Assembly: GCA_003511885.1 (NCBI GenBank)
Contig: DOIX01000218.1
Coordinates: forward strand, 1,982 to 16,038
DNA: 14,057 bases
Reading direction: 5' to 3'
Source of the DNA: Cyanobacteria bacterium UBA11153
GTDB lineage: Bacteria; Cyanobacteriota; Cyanobacteriia; Cyanobacteriales; Coleofasciculaceae
Notes under the pieces: model-generated
Database searches by the model: none
Told to the model about the DNA's origin: nothing
Seen by the model: the letters and a program-made list of their open reading frames with translations, nothing else
Program-made: the position numbers and the translations under genes
Shown here: in pieces, positions 1 to 7,126 of the stretch
Position numbering within the stretch: the stretch's first letter is position 1
Layout: every line of letters begins with the position of its first letter

Positions 1-51
1 GCTCGAAGCGGCATTGCTGTCAATGTTTCCGACTTATTCAGCAAGCCCTAA
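1..51 (+). CDS. C-terminal end of a gene cut by the window edge
   Basis: Reading from base 1, the plus strand gives a 16-residue tail, ARSGIAVNVSDLFSKP, ending in TAA at 49-51. The composition is protein-like, but the piece is too short to assign to a family. A weak GAGGG/CCCTC hairpin lies about 45 bp downstream (97-113) without a clear T-tract, so it is at best a poor terminator. The other two plus frames cannot be excluded. The call rests only on the open frame at the edge. Confidence 0.35.
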   Translation, partial: ARSGIAVNVSDLFSKP

Positions 52-216
52 ATAGTTAGGCATCATTTCCAGCCTCCCGGATATCCCGATTCCAACGAGG
101 GAGTATTCCCCTCACCCCAAAAAAAGTTTCTTAAGATAACTTAATAAACTTACGAAGGCTGAAAGTACCTTAACTTCGTTAAATTTATTGAAAATAATTC
201 TTAATAATTAACGGGA

Positions 217-245
217 TTGCGTCATTTCAGCGATCGCGGTACAAT
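217..245 (+). promoter_or_regulatory. sigma-70-type promoter candidate
   Basis: TTGCGT (217-222) and TACAAT (240-245) are separated by 17 bp, the ideal spacing for a housekeeping sigma factor. The expected start near 252 lies just before an AAAGGAGGG ribosome-binding site and an ATG at 263. A HIP1 palindrome (230-237) lies in the spacer. Seen directly as a motif match; activity is inferred. Confidence 0.4.
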
Positions 246-262
246 AATCCAAAGGAGGGCTA

Positions 263-319
263 ATGACCTTTCGCAGATTTTATACCTTATTGCGATCCAT
301 ATCTGAAGGTTGGGTTTGA
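263..319 (+). CDS. possible 18-residue small protein or leader peptide
   Basis: An ATG at 263 opens an 18-codon frame (MTFRRFYTLLRSISEGWV) that stops at TGA 317-319. It is preceded by AAAGGAGGG (251-259), the most complete Shine-Dalgarno sequence in the window, and by a well-spaced promoter at 217-245. Its last codons and stop run into the left arm of the hairpin at 307-336. The predicted peptide is basic and mixed hydrophobic, with no signal peptide or full membrane helix. It could be a real microprotein, a leader peptide, or the surviving start of a deleted gene. No family is recognised, and the call rests on the expression signals. Confidence 0.35.
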   Translation: MTFRRFYTLLRSISEGWV

Positions 320-336
320 TGCCATCAACCCAACCT
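307..336. repeat. GGTTGGGTT/AACCCAACC hairpin between convergent units
   Basis: Arms AGGTTGGGTT (307-316) and AACCCAACCT (327-336) are perfectly complementary over 10 bp. A further GAT/ATC pairing inside leaves a GCC loop and one bulged T. Hairpins with these arms are a common dispersed cyanobacterial intergenic repeat. It lies 6 bp beyond the stop codon of the minus-strand lysyl-tRNA synthetase gene. Neither strand has a following T-tract, so it may act as an mRNA 3'-end stabiliser rather than a classical terminator. Confidence 0.6.
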
Positions 337-342
337 CCAAAA

Positions 343-1938
343 TTATCCAGCCACAGCCAGATTAAGATTAATCGCCTCTTCCAGTCTAGCTATCACAAAA
401 GATTTTTCCAGATAAGATAACAAAGCACCTGCTTTGGGTCCCTTTTCCTTACCTAAAAAAGATAAGTAAATTGCCTGAAATGCCAATGGTTGTGGCATAT
501 CTAACTCTTTGGCTGTGGCAAACAAAGTAGTTTGTAACTCCTCTCCTTCCCAAGCCGTAACCTTATCCAAATTTTCAATTAACCTTTCCAGATAAGATAC
601 CTGAATCTCGGTTAATTCTCCAGCTTTTTCCGGTACTTTATCCAGATACAAAACCAACTTCTCTTCCTCATCAGCATAATCTGCCAGCCACTTTTGCGCC
701 GAGGCTATCCGCTGATTGATAATTTTCCAGTCAAACTCGCTTAAAGAATCACCACTCCGTTTCGCAATTTCTTCGGTAATATCAATATGGGGAATTTGCA
801 AGAGAGAAATTATGGTACTGAAATCAAAGGAATTGTACGGTTTAATTTCATCCCCTAACTGAGCATAAAATAGAGGAATCAAGTCTTCTGTTACTTCCGT
901 GGTTTCCGGATTAGCTGCCAGATAAGTTTTATACTTGCCATTCAAGGTATCGTAATCTCGGAAAAGACGAGTAACTGTATCATTATTAGGCGCAAAATTA
1001 ATCGCACTACGAGGTTGAGTGCGAAGCATTAAAAACCTTAGCAATTCAGGAGGAAGTAATGCGGCAATTTCTTTGGCACTCGAACCCACCCCTTTAGAGG
1101 AACTCATTTTTGTCCCATTGACTAAGATAAATTCATAAGGAGAATGGAAAGGTGGTTGCTTCTTTAAAACCTTACGACAAATAGCATTAGCCACATCTCT
1201 CGAACCTCCTTTTTGGGAATGATCTTTTCCCGCCATTTCAATGGTTACACCTAGCAATTCCCATTTGGCTACCCATTCCACTTTCCAGGGTAACTTCCCA
1301 TTCCCATTAAAAGGAGAAACCCAGCCTGAATGTCCGCAGCCCGCCACCCAATTAGTAGCATCAGGTTTGCATGTGTAAAATACTTCCGAGCCGTTATAAT
1401 CTGTAACCACAGTTGTGGCAATTTTGCCGCATTTTTCGCAAACTACTTGAAAAGGATACCAATTATCCGGACGCTCTGCCTTACTTATCTCCTTATAAGC
1501 TTCTCTAACCAGATGAGCATTTTTAAGGAAAATATCGATCGCATTATTTAATTTACCGCCACGATATAAATCTCGCAGGTAGTAAACTTCTGGTTTGACA
1601 CCCAGATAATCAAATACTTCCAGAAATTCCCCCATAAAATACTTGGCATAATCACTAGCTGTCTCTTCTGGCGAAGGCGTATTGCACAAGGGAAATCCCA
1701 AATAGGGAGAAAACTTATCTTTGTTAAGGTATTTGGGGACAGTATCTAGTGCATCGTAGTCATCGACACCGTACAAAAATTTAACGGGCTTCCCTGCATG
1801 TTTCAAGGAGCGGTAAATAACATCATGGATAATTACACCTCGCAAAGAGCCAACATGTACTCTGCCTGACGGGGTTTTGGAGTCGTTAACAATTTGGTTA
1901 CCTACTGCATCCGCAGCGATTTTATCAGCCCAAAACAT
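343..1938 (-). CDS. lysK: class I lysyl-tRNA synthetase (archaeal type)
   Basis: This cytoplasmic enzyme charges tRNA-Lys with lysine using ATP. The 531-residue protein has the class I Rossmann signatures: a HIGH-like HVGS (residues 28-31, in SGRVHVGSLRG) and a KMSKS-like KMSSSKG (277-283), followed by the LRFLMLRTQPRSAI segment usual in class I LysRS. Four cysteines (167, 170, 190, 201), in CEKC, YTC and GCGH contexts, form a probable zinc knuckle. The length is normal and the frame intact. The ATG at 1938 has no Shine-Dalgarno sequence, as is common in cyanobacteria. The usual bacterial enzyme is the unrelated class II LysS; class I LysRS is typical of archaea and scattered bacteria, so horizontal origin is plausible. 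The gene stands alone. Annotation systems may label it lysS. Confidence 0.93.
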   Translation of the reverse strand: MFWADKIAADAVGNQIVNDSKTPSGRVHVGSLRGVIIHDVIYRSLKHAGKPVKFLYGVDDYDALDTVPKYLNKDKFSPYLGFPLCNTPSPEETASDYAKYFMGEFLEVFDYLGVKPEVYYLRDLYRGGKLNNAIDIFLKNAHLVREAYKEISKAERPDNWYPFQVVCEKCGKIATTVVTDYNGSEVFYTCKPDATNWVAGCGHSGWVSPFNGNGKLPWKVEWVAKWELLGVTIEMAGKDHSQKGGSRDVANAICRKVLKKQPPFHSPYEFILVNGTKMSSSKGVGSSAKEIAALLPPELLRFLMLRTQPRSAINFAPNNDTVTRLFRDYDTLNGKYKTYLAANPETTEVTEDLIPLFYAQLGDEIKPYNSFDFSTIISLLQIPHIDITEEIAKRSGDSLSEFDWKIINQRIASAQKWLADYADEEEKLVLYLDKVPEKAGELTEIQVSYLERLIENLDKVTAWEGEELQTTLFATAKELDMPQPLAFQAIYLSFLGKEKGPKAGALLSYLEKSFVIARLEEAINLNLAVAG

Positions 1939-2076
1939 TTTTAATTGGTATCGATTTACAGTTCTGACATTTTAGCACCTGTAGGGGGTAAGTAAGCCAC
2001 ATCGCAATATGGCATTGGATATTAAATTTATCGAAAGGGGTGTAGGGTGTGGGGTGTAAGGTACAGGGATAGATAG

Positions 2077-2097
2077 CAGTTGACAGTTGACAGTTGA
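2077..2097. repeat. heptanucleotide tandem repeat (CAGTTGA)x3
   Basis: Three perfect copies of CAGTTGA are followed by a degenerate AAATTGACAATTA. Three-or-more-copy heptamer runs of this sort are the short tandemly repeated repetitive (STRR) sequences known from filamentous cyanobacteria. Confidence 0.65.
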
Positions 2098-2255
2098 AAA
2101 TTGACAATTATTTAAGAGAAATCAAAACCTTTATCTAGCAAGAAAAAAGCCTCTATTCATAATGTTATTTCTGCTCTAACCGATGTGGTGGTTGCTATCC
2201 AAATTAAATGCTCCGCAGCTTAGTGGGGCAAAATTAAAGTTGATTGTTAAGTTTT

Positions 2256-2276
2256 GGCAACAGGCAACGGGCAACA
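2256..2276. repeat. heptanucleotide tandem repeat (GGCAACR)x3
   Basis: GGCAACA, GGCAACG and GGCAACA lie in tandem. It is a second STRR-like run in the same spacer with a different heptamer. Confidence 0.6.
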
Positions 2277-2360
2277 GAAAGGAATAGAGCTACTTGACAA
2301 TCCTTAACTTGTTTGCCAAACTTTATGTCCTACTCCTTAGATGCCGGACTCCTTTAGTTA

Positions 2361-2882
2361 TTACTTTCTCTTGTAACAAAGCTCAACCATGCCAGAAGAG
2401 TAAGATTTAAGTTGAATAAAATCGAGCTTGACTTCCGGTAAAGATTGGTAGAGGGAAATACCTGAACCCAAAATAATGGGAATTACGGTAATAATGTACT
2501 CATCGATTAATCCCTGACTGATAAATGAAGAGGCAACTTTTCCACCTCCTACCACCCAAACTCTCTGATAGTTTTTCTTATTTATATTCTCAATAACTTC
2601 AGGAATATCACCTTTAACAAAAAATATGTCATTCCGTGGGGTTGATAGATCCCGACTTGTCAAAATATATGATAATTTGCCGGGATAAACCCAATCACCA
2701 AAGCCCAAAACCTGCTCGTAGGTTTTAGATCCCATGATTAAAGCATCAATTGAATTATAGAATTTAGTATAGCTATTAGCTTCCCCATCTGCTTCAGGTG
2801 ATGGCAACCAATCAATACTCCCATCCAATCTGGCGATGTATCCGTCTAGACTGGTTGCTATATAAAGAATGAACTTTGTCAT
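2361..2882 (-). CDS. RibD C-terminal/dihydrofolate-reductase-like family protein
   Basis: This 173-residue protein is full length for the small stand-alone RibD_C (DHFR-fold) reductases, a YyaP/YwjB-like group. The N-terminus has the family motif ATSLDGYIA (residues 9-17). The middle has an IMGSKTYEQVL segment like DHFR's glycine loop. The C-terminal half has VWVVGGGKVASSF followed by LIDEYIITVIPIILGSGI, the usual NADPH-binding and dimer-core signature. An NAD(P)H-dependent reductase is expected, but the substrate is unknown; relatives are often mislabelled dihydrofolate reductase. It starts 21 bp after the Toprim-like gene on the same strand, so the two are probably co-transcribed. No strong ribosome-binding site precedes the ATG. 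Family assignment is firm, biochemical role is not. Confidence 0.85.
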   Translation of the reverse strand: MTKFILYIATSLDGYIARLDGSIDWLPSPEADGEANSYTKFYNSIDALIMGSKTYEQVLGFGDWVYPGKLSYILTSRDLSTPRNDIFFVKGDIPEVIENINKKNYQRVWVVGGGKVASSFISQGLIDEYIITVIPIILGSGISLYQSLPEVKLDFIQLKSYSSGMVELCYKRK

Positions 2883-2903
2883 AGTTGCCGTTAATTGTGA
2901 TTT

Positions 2904-3680
2904 TTAATCAGACTGAATAATTGGAACTAGTCGTTGTTCGACTTCATCGATGTAGTCTGTTAAACCTGTATGAATACCTCTTTCACGCAGAATTTCCAGA
3001 CTTGTCTCTTCCCAACACTGTTGTTCCCGTTCCATATTTCCGCCTGTTAGCTTTTCGACTACTACTTTAGGATTTCTAATTCGATTAGCTCCTGCAAATG
3101 ATTTTTCACGTAGCCTGTGTGATTCTAGACAAGGATCAAATTTTAATTCTATCTCGATCTCTTCCAGAATTCTTTCTTCCTCTTGATTAGATGGAATAAA
3201 CCCATTCAAAACCCATGCTTCTCGCATTCTGTCGGCTGTACCAATAATAATTTCCAATTTAGGTTCTCCATTAATGTGTTCCAAGCGTGCTTGCTCAAGC
3301 CCTTTTCTACGTTCCGGCTGATTATCTAAATCGCGGATCAATAGAATAGCTTTAATCTGTCGCGTTTTTTGCAGGAATAGTCGAACTAAATTGATAAGTT
3401 TGATAGATGTAGCCCCATCTGCTTTATATGGTACTCCATTTCTACCATGACCGAGAAATCGGGCAGGTTTATAACCTAAAGATTTGGCATCATCAATAAT
3501 TTTAAAAATATCACTCCAGCAGGAATATTCTGTGCCATTTTGCAATCCACCCCACTGGAAAAGATACTGAAGATTATCGGATTCTAACCAATCAACTTTT
3601 TCCACTAAAACACGCTCTGCTAACTTTGTAGCGGTTCGTGCATCTGCACTACTTTCCACAATAACAATAAACTCAATCAT
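2904..3680 (-). CDS. Toprim-like protein partnered with the upstream ATPase
   Basis: This 258-residue protein opens with a strand ending in an acidic residue, IVIVESSADA (Glu9). A second hydrophobic strand, AILLIRDLDNQ, ends in DxD (Asp117, Asp119). That is the Glu...DxD layout of Toprim-type metal-binding nuclease/phosphotransfer domains. A downstream REAWVLNGF (153-161) resembles the EAW motif of DUF4276-like proteins. The C-terminal third is charged and helical. Its ATG overlaps the ATPase stop by 8 bp (ATGATTGA), with GGAGA seven bases upstream, so the two are translationally coupled. Toprim plus SMC-like ATPase is the composition of OLD, Gabija and PARIS-type anti-phage systems, here split over two genes. 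The Toprim call comes from motifs, not alignment, so the defence role is an inference. Confidence 0.6.
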   Translation of the reverse strand: MIEFIVIVESSADARTATKLAERVLVEKVDWLESDNLQYLFQWGGLQNGTEYSCWSDIFKIIDDAKSLGYKPARFLGHGRNGVPYKADGATSIKLINLVRLFLQKTRQIKAILLIRDLDNQPERRKGLEQARLEHINGEPKLEIIIGTADRMREAWVLNGFIPSNQEEERILEEIEIELKFDPCLESHRLREKSFAGANRIRNPKVVVEKLTGGNMEREQQCWEETSLEILRERGIHTGLTDYIDEVEQRLVPIIQSD

Positions 3681-4803
3681 TTATTTCTCCTACCACCACC
3701 CAATCTTCACCCTCAGCATCCCAAAATTCACCAGTGGTTAAAGTTTGTTTTGCCCATTCCACATCAGGGTGTTCATCTAATCTTTTAGCACGAGTAAAAC
3801 CTGAATTCGTGTTACTTAATACATGGACTTGAGCAGGAGTAAGTTCATCTACGATATAAGGAGAATGGGTAGATAAAATAATTTGCAGATTGCTATTGGC
3901 TTGAATAATTTCCTTGAAAACAGCAATCAATTCTCGTTGTGCCTTCGGATGAAGTCCCTGTTCAACATCATCTAGTAACACTAAATTCGGTTGCTTGGGA
4001 TTCATCAGCACAGTCAATAATCCCAGAGTAAGCATAGTTCCTTCGCTAATGGCGTGGGCTGGAATTCGCTCACCCATATTCATGTCTAAGACAACTTCTT
4101 GTCCTGTCATTTCCTGACTTTCTTCATATAGAAGAGATTTGCCATTAATCTCAATTGAACGTTGGCGATTGACAGTAACTTTAGCTCGTCTTACCCCCAC
4201 TTCACGTACACCTGGTACAACCCGTTTCAACATTTCCTGTAATGATTGAAATTTATCTGGGGCTTCGTTACGAAGATAGTCTAAAGTAGGTGCTAACCCC
4301 GAACCATCAAATTCAACTTCTGGGGTAATGGCATCACTGTAAGCTGCTTTGGCAAGGTTAGTAGCTACTAGATTAAGATGAACAGCATATTTCAAAGATG
4401 GGGGTATGGGATATGTATGCTTCCTCAACGAAATGTGCGATGTTCCTTCTCCATATCCCACATCTATGGTTTGCTTCCACGAAGCTAACCAAGGATGGTC
4501 AATGTTTTGTTGCCATTGATAAGAATATGTCCAATTTCTGCGAGGGTTTTCTCCCCAGAAACCACTGACAGTAACGGACATATTATCTTGCCCAATTGTG
4601 GTAATAAATTCAGGGGAGCTTTCATATTGAAAAATTTTAGTGAATGATGAATTAGTAAGCTTACTAAGATAATGTAATGCTTGTAGAACTGATGTTTTCC
4701 CAGAACTATTTTGTCCCACGAGTGCGTGGAGGCGCGAATCATCTAAAATTAGTTGTGTAGAGCGATGACTTTTGAAGTTCTGAAGTTTGACTTTTTCTAT
4801 CAT
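3673..4803 (-). CDS. AAA/SMC-like ATPase of the OLD/AAA_21 type
   Basis: This 376-residue ATPase has the ABC/SMC-like order of motifs. Walker A is GQNSSGKTS (residues 30-38), directly after the typical IEKVKLQNFKSH opening. A signature-like ISEGT (252-256) is followed by Walker B with D-loop in NLVLLDDVEQGLHP (273-286) and a switch histidine in STHSPYIVDE (311-320). The insert between residues 50 and 240 is shorter than a true SMC coiled coil, as in AAA_15/AAA_21 proteins. It lacks the C-terminal Toprim domain of OLD nucleases; that function seems to be supplied by the overlapping next gene. It leads the minus-strand unit, and no clear promoter was seen upstream. ATP-driven nucleic acid or phage sensing is inferred from family and context. 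Confidence 0.85.
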   Translation of the reverse strand: MIEKVKLQNFKSHRSTQLILDDSRLHALVGQNSSGKTSVLQALHYLSKLTNSSFTKIFQYESSPEFITTIGQDNMSVTVSGFWGENPRRNWTYSYQWQQNIDHPWLASWKQTIDVGYGEGTSHISLRKHTYPIPPSLKYAVHLNLVATNLAKAAYSDAITPEVEFDGSGLAPTLDYLRNEAPDKFQSLQEMLKRVVPGVREVGVRRAKVTVNRQRSIEINGKSLLYEESQEMTGQEVVLDMNMGERIPAHAISEGTMLTLGLLTVLMNPKQPNLVLLDDVEQGLHPKAQRELIAVFKEIIQANSNLQIILSTHSPYIVDELTPAQVHVLSNTNSGFTRAKRLDEHPDVEWAKQTLTTGEFWDAEGEDWVVVGEIND

Positions 4804-4903
4804 TTGATTGATGTTTTAATTTAATCTATAAATTAGGTTTTTATCTAGACACAGCAAGAATTTTAGATTCTTTCTTGGAGATATCTATAGATGAAGAAAA
4901 CAA

Positions 4904-5080
4904 TTAAACATCTGCTGGCGCAACTGCCACAATTCCTTCAGGAGTATATCATATGAAATCCTCTACATTCAATGTCAGAATATGGGATATACCATTGACT
5001 TTTATTGATGCAACCAGACGAGCATCATGAACTTGAACTCCTAAAACAGCAAATTTGACAACCAATAGTTTTTCTTTTGT
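4904..5080 (-). pseudogene. C-terminal remnant of a VapC-type PIN-domain toxin
   Basis: Translated on the minus strand from about 5080 to the TAA at 4904-4906, the sequence reads LLVVKFAVLGVQVHDARLV, then ASIKVNGISHILTLNVEDFI, a TGA stop (4949-4951), then YTPEGIVAVAPADV. The HDARL and HILTLNVEDF segments are the conserved C-terminal half of PIN ribonucleases of the VapC kind. The N-terminal half, with the first catalytic aspartates, is missing, since stops follow immediately upstream. The internal TGA is one transition from CGA (Arg), the residue expected there. No antitoxin gene was seen beside it. It lies about 100 bp upstream of the ATPase gene, on the same strand. Confidence 0.65.
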
Positions 5081-5095
5081 ATACCTTGATATATT

Positions 5096-5266
5096 ATGTC
5101 GCCTACCAGTACCATTATTTTAGTACCTCAACAGAGATCTGATCCTGCTTCCTGTACCGAGTGTCAGGGGCGAGAGTTAGTGTGGAAAGCGGTGCGTCAC
5201 AAATACTGTAAAACAATTCACCGCAAGGATGGTTATATGTATGCTTTATCCACCTTTGTCCAGTGA
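5096..5266 (+). CDS. small ORF with a CxxC motif, possibly a fragment
   Basis: A 56-codon frame from ATG 5096 to TGA 5264-5266 encodes a protein with CTEC (residues 24-27) and a further KYC, which could be a partial zinc ribbon, within a basic stretch. No Shine-Dalgarno sequence precedes it. It sits directly after the PIN remnant and before a dispersed repeat and further broken frames, so a gene fragment is as likely as a functional small protein. No family is recognised. Confidence 0.25.
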   Translation: MSPTSTIILVPQQRSDPASCTECQGRELVWKAVRHKYCKTIHRKDGYMYALSTFVQ

Positions 5267-5296
5267 ATTAGCAATTAGAGGCGTAGCGATCGCTCC

Positions 5297-5320
5297 GTTT
5301 GTAGTAGGCGCTTGAGCGCC
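5297..5320. repeat. dispersed hairpin repeat, copy 1
   Basis: GTTTGTAGTAGG leads into the hairpin GGCGCT-TG-AGCGCC (5307-5320). A second copy with the same leader but a different, still self-complementary stem is at 11175-11198. HIP1 sites flank this copy at 5286 and 5348. Confidence 0.6.
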
Positions 5321-5340
5321 ACTTGTGCGATGCTGGAGGA

Positions 5341-5643
5341 AGGCTTCGCGATCGCTCCCAAAAGGAAGCTAAACAAAAACCTCCTTACTGGGGGCTTTAC
5401 GCAGATCAATGTCTCATCATCGCCCTTTGAGGATTTCCAGGCGTTCTGTGAAGGTGTCAGGATCGCTGGATAGTCCGTCGGGATATTGGTTATTCATCTA
5501 CATTTCTTGATGGACAGCCTCTAACCTTTGCCACTCAAGGAAAATATATCTTCGATTGGGGTTCCGCTATTTGTGATGCGGCTGGAAACCTTCACAGTGT
5601 GTTATGCTTAAAGCAAGCTAAGTTTAACCCGAAACTCAATTAA
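5341..5643 (+). pseudogene. broken plus-strand reading frame of unknown family
   Basis: One frame reads KEAKQKPPYWGLYADQCLII up to TGA 5428-5430. After a second TGA (5449-5451) the same frame resumes with DRWIVRRDIGYSSTFLDG, then continues through KYIFDWGSAICDAAGNL to TAA 5641-5643. Between the stops another frame offers PFEDFQAFCEGVR, suggesting paired frameshifts rather than simple nonsense mutations. The composition is protein-like, with Trp, Tyr and Cys. A terminator hairpin follows about 60 bp later. I do not recognise the family. It is probably a decayed gene whose 5' part was lost or interrupted by the repeat at 5297. Confidence 0.35.
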
Positions 5644-5703
5644 GGTCTGAGATTTCCGCTGCAAAATTAACATTACTTAGGCTTTTTAAAGAATTAACTA
5701 GAT

Positions 5704-5732
5704 TATGCAATTTTTACTGCATAGGGTTTTTT
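5704..5732 (+). terminator. intrinsic terminator candidate
   Basis: TATGCA (5704-5709) and TGCATA (5718-5723) form a 6-bp stem with an 8-nt loop, followed by GGG and a run of six T. It is a weak, AT-rich stem, but well placed to end the decayed plus-strand gene. The following 250 bp up to the next gene hold no other feature I can support. Confidence 0.45.
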
Positions 5733-5981
5733 GTGAATGCTTTTTCATGAGTACGCATAAATTACAGGGATCCAATAAGACGAGGTTTCTATGAAATTTT
5801 CGCATCGATAAGAGGTTAGGTTTTAGAGAAGTTTAGCAACTTTAACAGGATTTACAGCAAGTCTCTATCTGTAGGGTGTGTGATGCTGTACTAACAAAAG
5901 ATACCCAGTGTATATGGTGTAGCGGCGTAAGTCCTATGCAAAACACCTCTATTTGTGAATAAATTGAGAGGAATTAATTGA

Positions 5982-7103
5982 ATGGCGATTGTGAAAGAAA
6001 CAGCATTAGTTTACTGTGAGAATCAATTTGGCTTAGTGGATGGAAAAACTGCCACAGGGCTGATTAGACACTCTGAACTATATAACATTGTTGGGGTTAT
6101 TGATAGTTCTTTATCTGGCAAAGATGCAGGGGAAGAACTAGGGGAAGCCAAGAATAATATTCCCATTTTTGCTAGTTTAGATGAAGCTTTATCTAAACTT
6201 TCAGAAGTGCCAGACTGTTACATTTATGGTAAGGCTCCTTTAGAAGCTTGTCTATCCAATGAAGAAAGGTTTCTCATCTTAGAAGCTATGGCAAAAGGGA
6301 TGGATATTATTAATGGTCTTCATCAATTTTTCTCTGAAGATCCAGAGTTTGTCAATATGGCTGTTCAGCATGGTATCCAAATTAAAGATATCAGAAAACC
6401 GCCACAAGTAAAAGATCTACATGTCTTTACTGGTGAAATATCTGAAGTAAATATTCCAGTAATTGCCGTATTAGGTACTGATTGTGCTTGCGGGAAAATG
6501 ACTACCGCAGTAGAACTTAACAAAGCCCTAAATAATCTAGGCATAAAGTCGATACTAGTCGCAACAGGTCAAACTAGCTTAATGCAGGGAGCAATGTATG
6601 GTGTATCCATTGATGCCCTAATTTCTCAGTTTGTAATTGGTGAAATAGAAAACTCTGTTATTCAAGCCTTTGACAATGAAAAACCCGACATCATTTTAGT
6701 AGAAGGACAAAGTGCTGTTAGTCATCCAGCTTTTATGAGTTCCCTAGGCATCTTAAAAGGAAGTATGCCCGATGGTATTATCCTACAACACCCACCTGGT
6801 CGGAAATTCCGGTGCGATTTTCCTAATTTGGTAATGCCAACTGTTGAGAGCGAAATTAAACTAATTGAAGCGATTTCTCAAGCCAGAGTAATTGCGATCG
6901 CATTAAGTCACGAAAACCTAGCAGAGGTAGAAATCCTGAAAATTATCAAGGATTACGAGCAGCAGTTTCAATTACCAACAACGGATGTATTAACTTATGG
7001 CTGCCAAAAAATTGTGGAAACCCTCAGCAATCATTTTCCCAAACTGAAGCAAAAAATCAAGTATTCTAGTTTAGAAAAAATTCCTGTATTGGCAATGAAG
7101 TAG
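5982..7103 (+). CDS. DUF1611 P-loop protein (DgcN-like)
   Basis: This 373-residue protein has the two-part DUF1611 layout. An N-terminal Rossmann-like half (about 1-140) includes GVIDSSLSGKDAGEELG and a DCYIYGKAP segment. The C-terminal P-loop half begins with VIAVLGTDCACGKMTT (160-175), a cysteine-rich Walker A variant, and contains ILVEGQSAVSHPAF. A characterised relative, DgcN of marine bacteria, is reported as a D-glutamate N-acetyltransferase encoded beside an N-acetyl-D-glutamate racemase. The start is supported by AGAGGAA (5967-5973), eight bases before the ATG. The racemase-like gene follows after 23 bp, so the pair forms one operon and a shared D-amino acid role is likely. The acyl acceptor and donor here are unknown. 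Confidence 0.85.
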   Translation: MAIVKETALVYCENQFGLVDGKTATGLIRHSELYNIVGVIDSSLSGKDAGEELGEAKNNIPIFASLDEALSKLSEVPDCYIYGKAPLEACLSNEERFLILEAMAKGMDIINGLHQFFSEDPEFVNMAVQHGIQIKDIRKPPQVKDLHVFTGEISEVNIPVIAVLGTDCACGKMTTAVELNKALNNLGIKSILVATGQTSLMQGAMYGVSIDALISQFVIGEIENSVIQAFDNEKPDIILVEGQSAVSHPAFMSSLGILKGSMPDGIILQHPPGRKFRCDFPNLVMPTVESEIKLIEAISQARVIAIALSHENLAEVEILKIIKDYEQQFQLPTTDVLTYGCQKIVETLSNHFPKLKQKIKYSSLEKIPVLAMK

Positions 7104-7126
7104 ACATAACTATCTGGAAAAAATAG

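Larger units (their letters stand above)
1939..2360. other. gene-free spacer with short tandem repeats
   Basis: About 420 bp without a convincing gene. It holds G/T-rich sequence (GGGTGTGGGGTG near 2045) and two heptanucleotide tandem repeats, listed separately. The lysyl-tRNA synthetase promoter should be at the left end, but no clear -35/-10 pair was seen. Minus-strand frames here are low-complexity translations of repeats. Confidence 0.6.

Noticed and set aside
1330..1551. 73-codon plus-strand open frame
   Set aside because: It lies wholly inside the lysyl-tRNA synthetase gene on the opposite strand and has no recognisable motif or ribosome-binding site.
1925..2107. 60-codon minus-strand open frame
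   Set aside because: Its translation is low-complexity repeat sequence (from the CAGTTGA heptamers and GGGTGT runs) and it overlaps the lysyl-tRNA synthetase start.
2361..2882. True dihydrofolate reductase (folA)
   Set aside because: The VVGGGKVASSF and IPIILGSGI motifs are those of RibD_C-type proteins; the folA active-site pattern is not matched.
4485..4742. 85-codon minus-strand open frame
   Set aside because: It is an alternative frame within the ATPase gene, whose Walker A motif lies in the main frame over the same bases.
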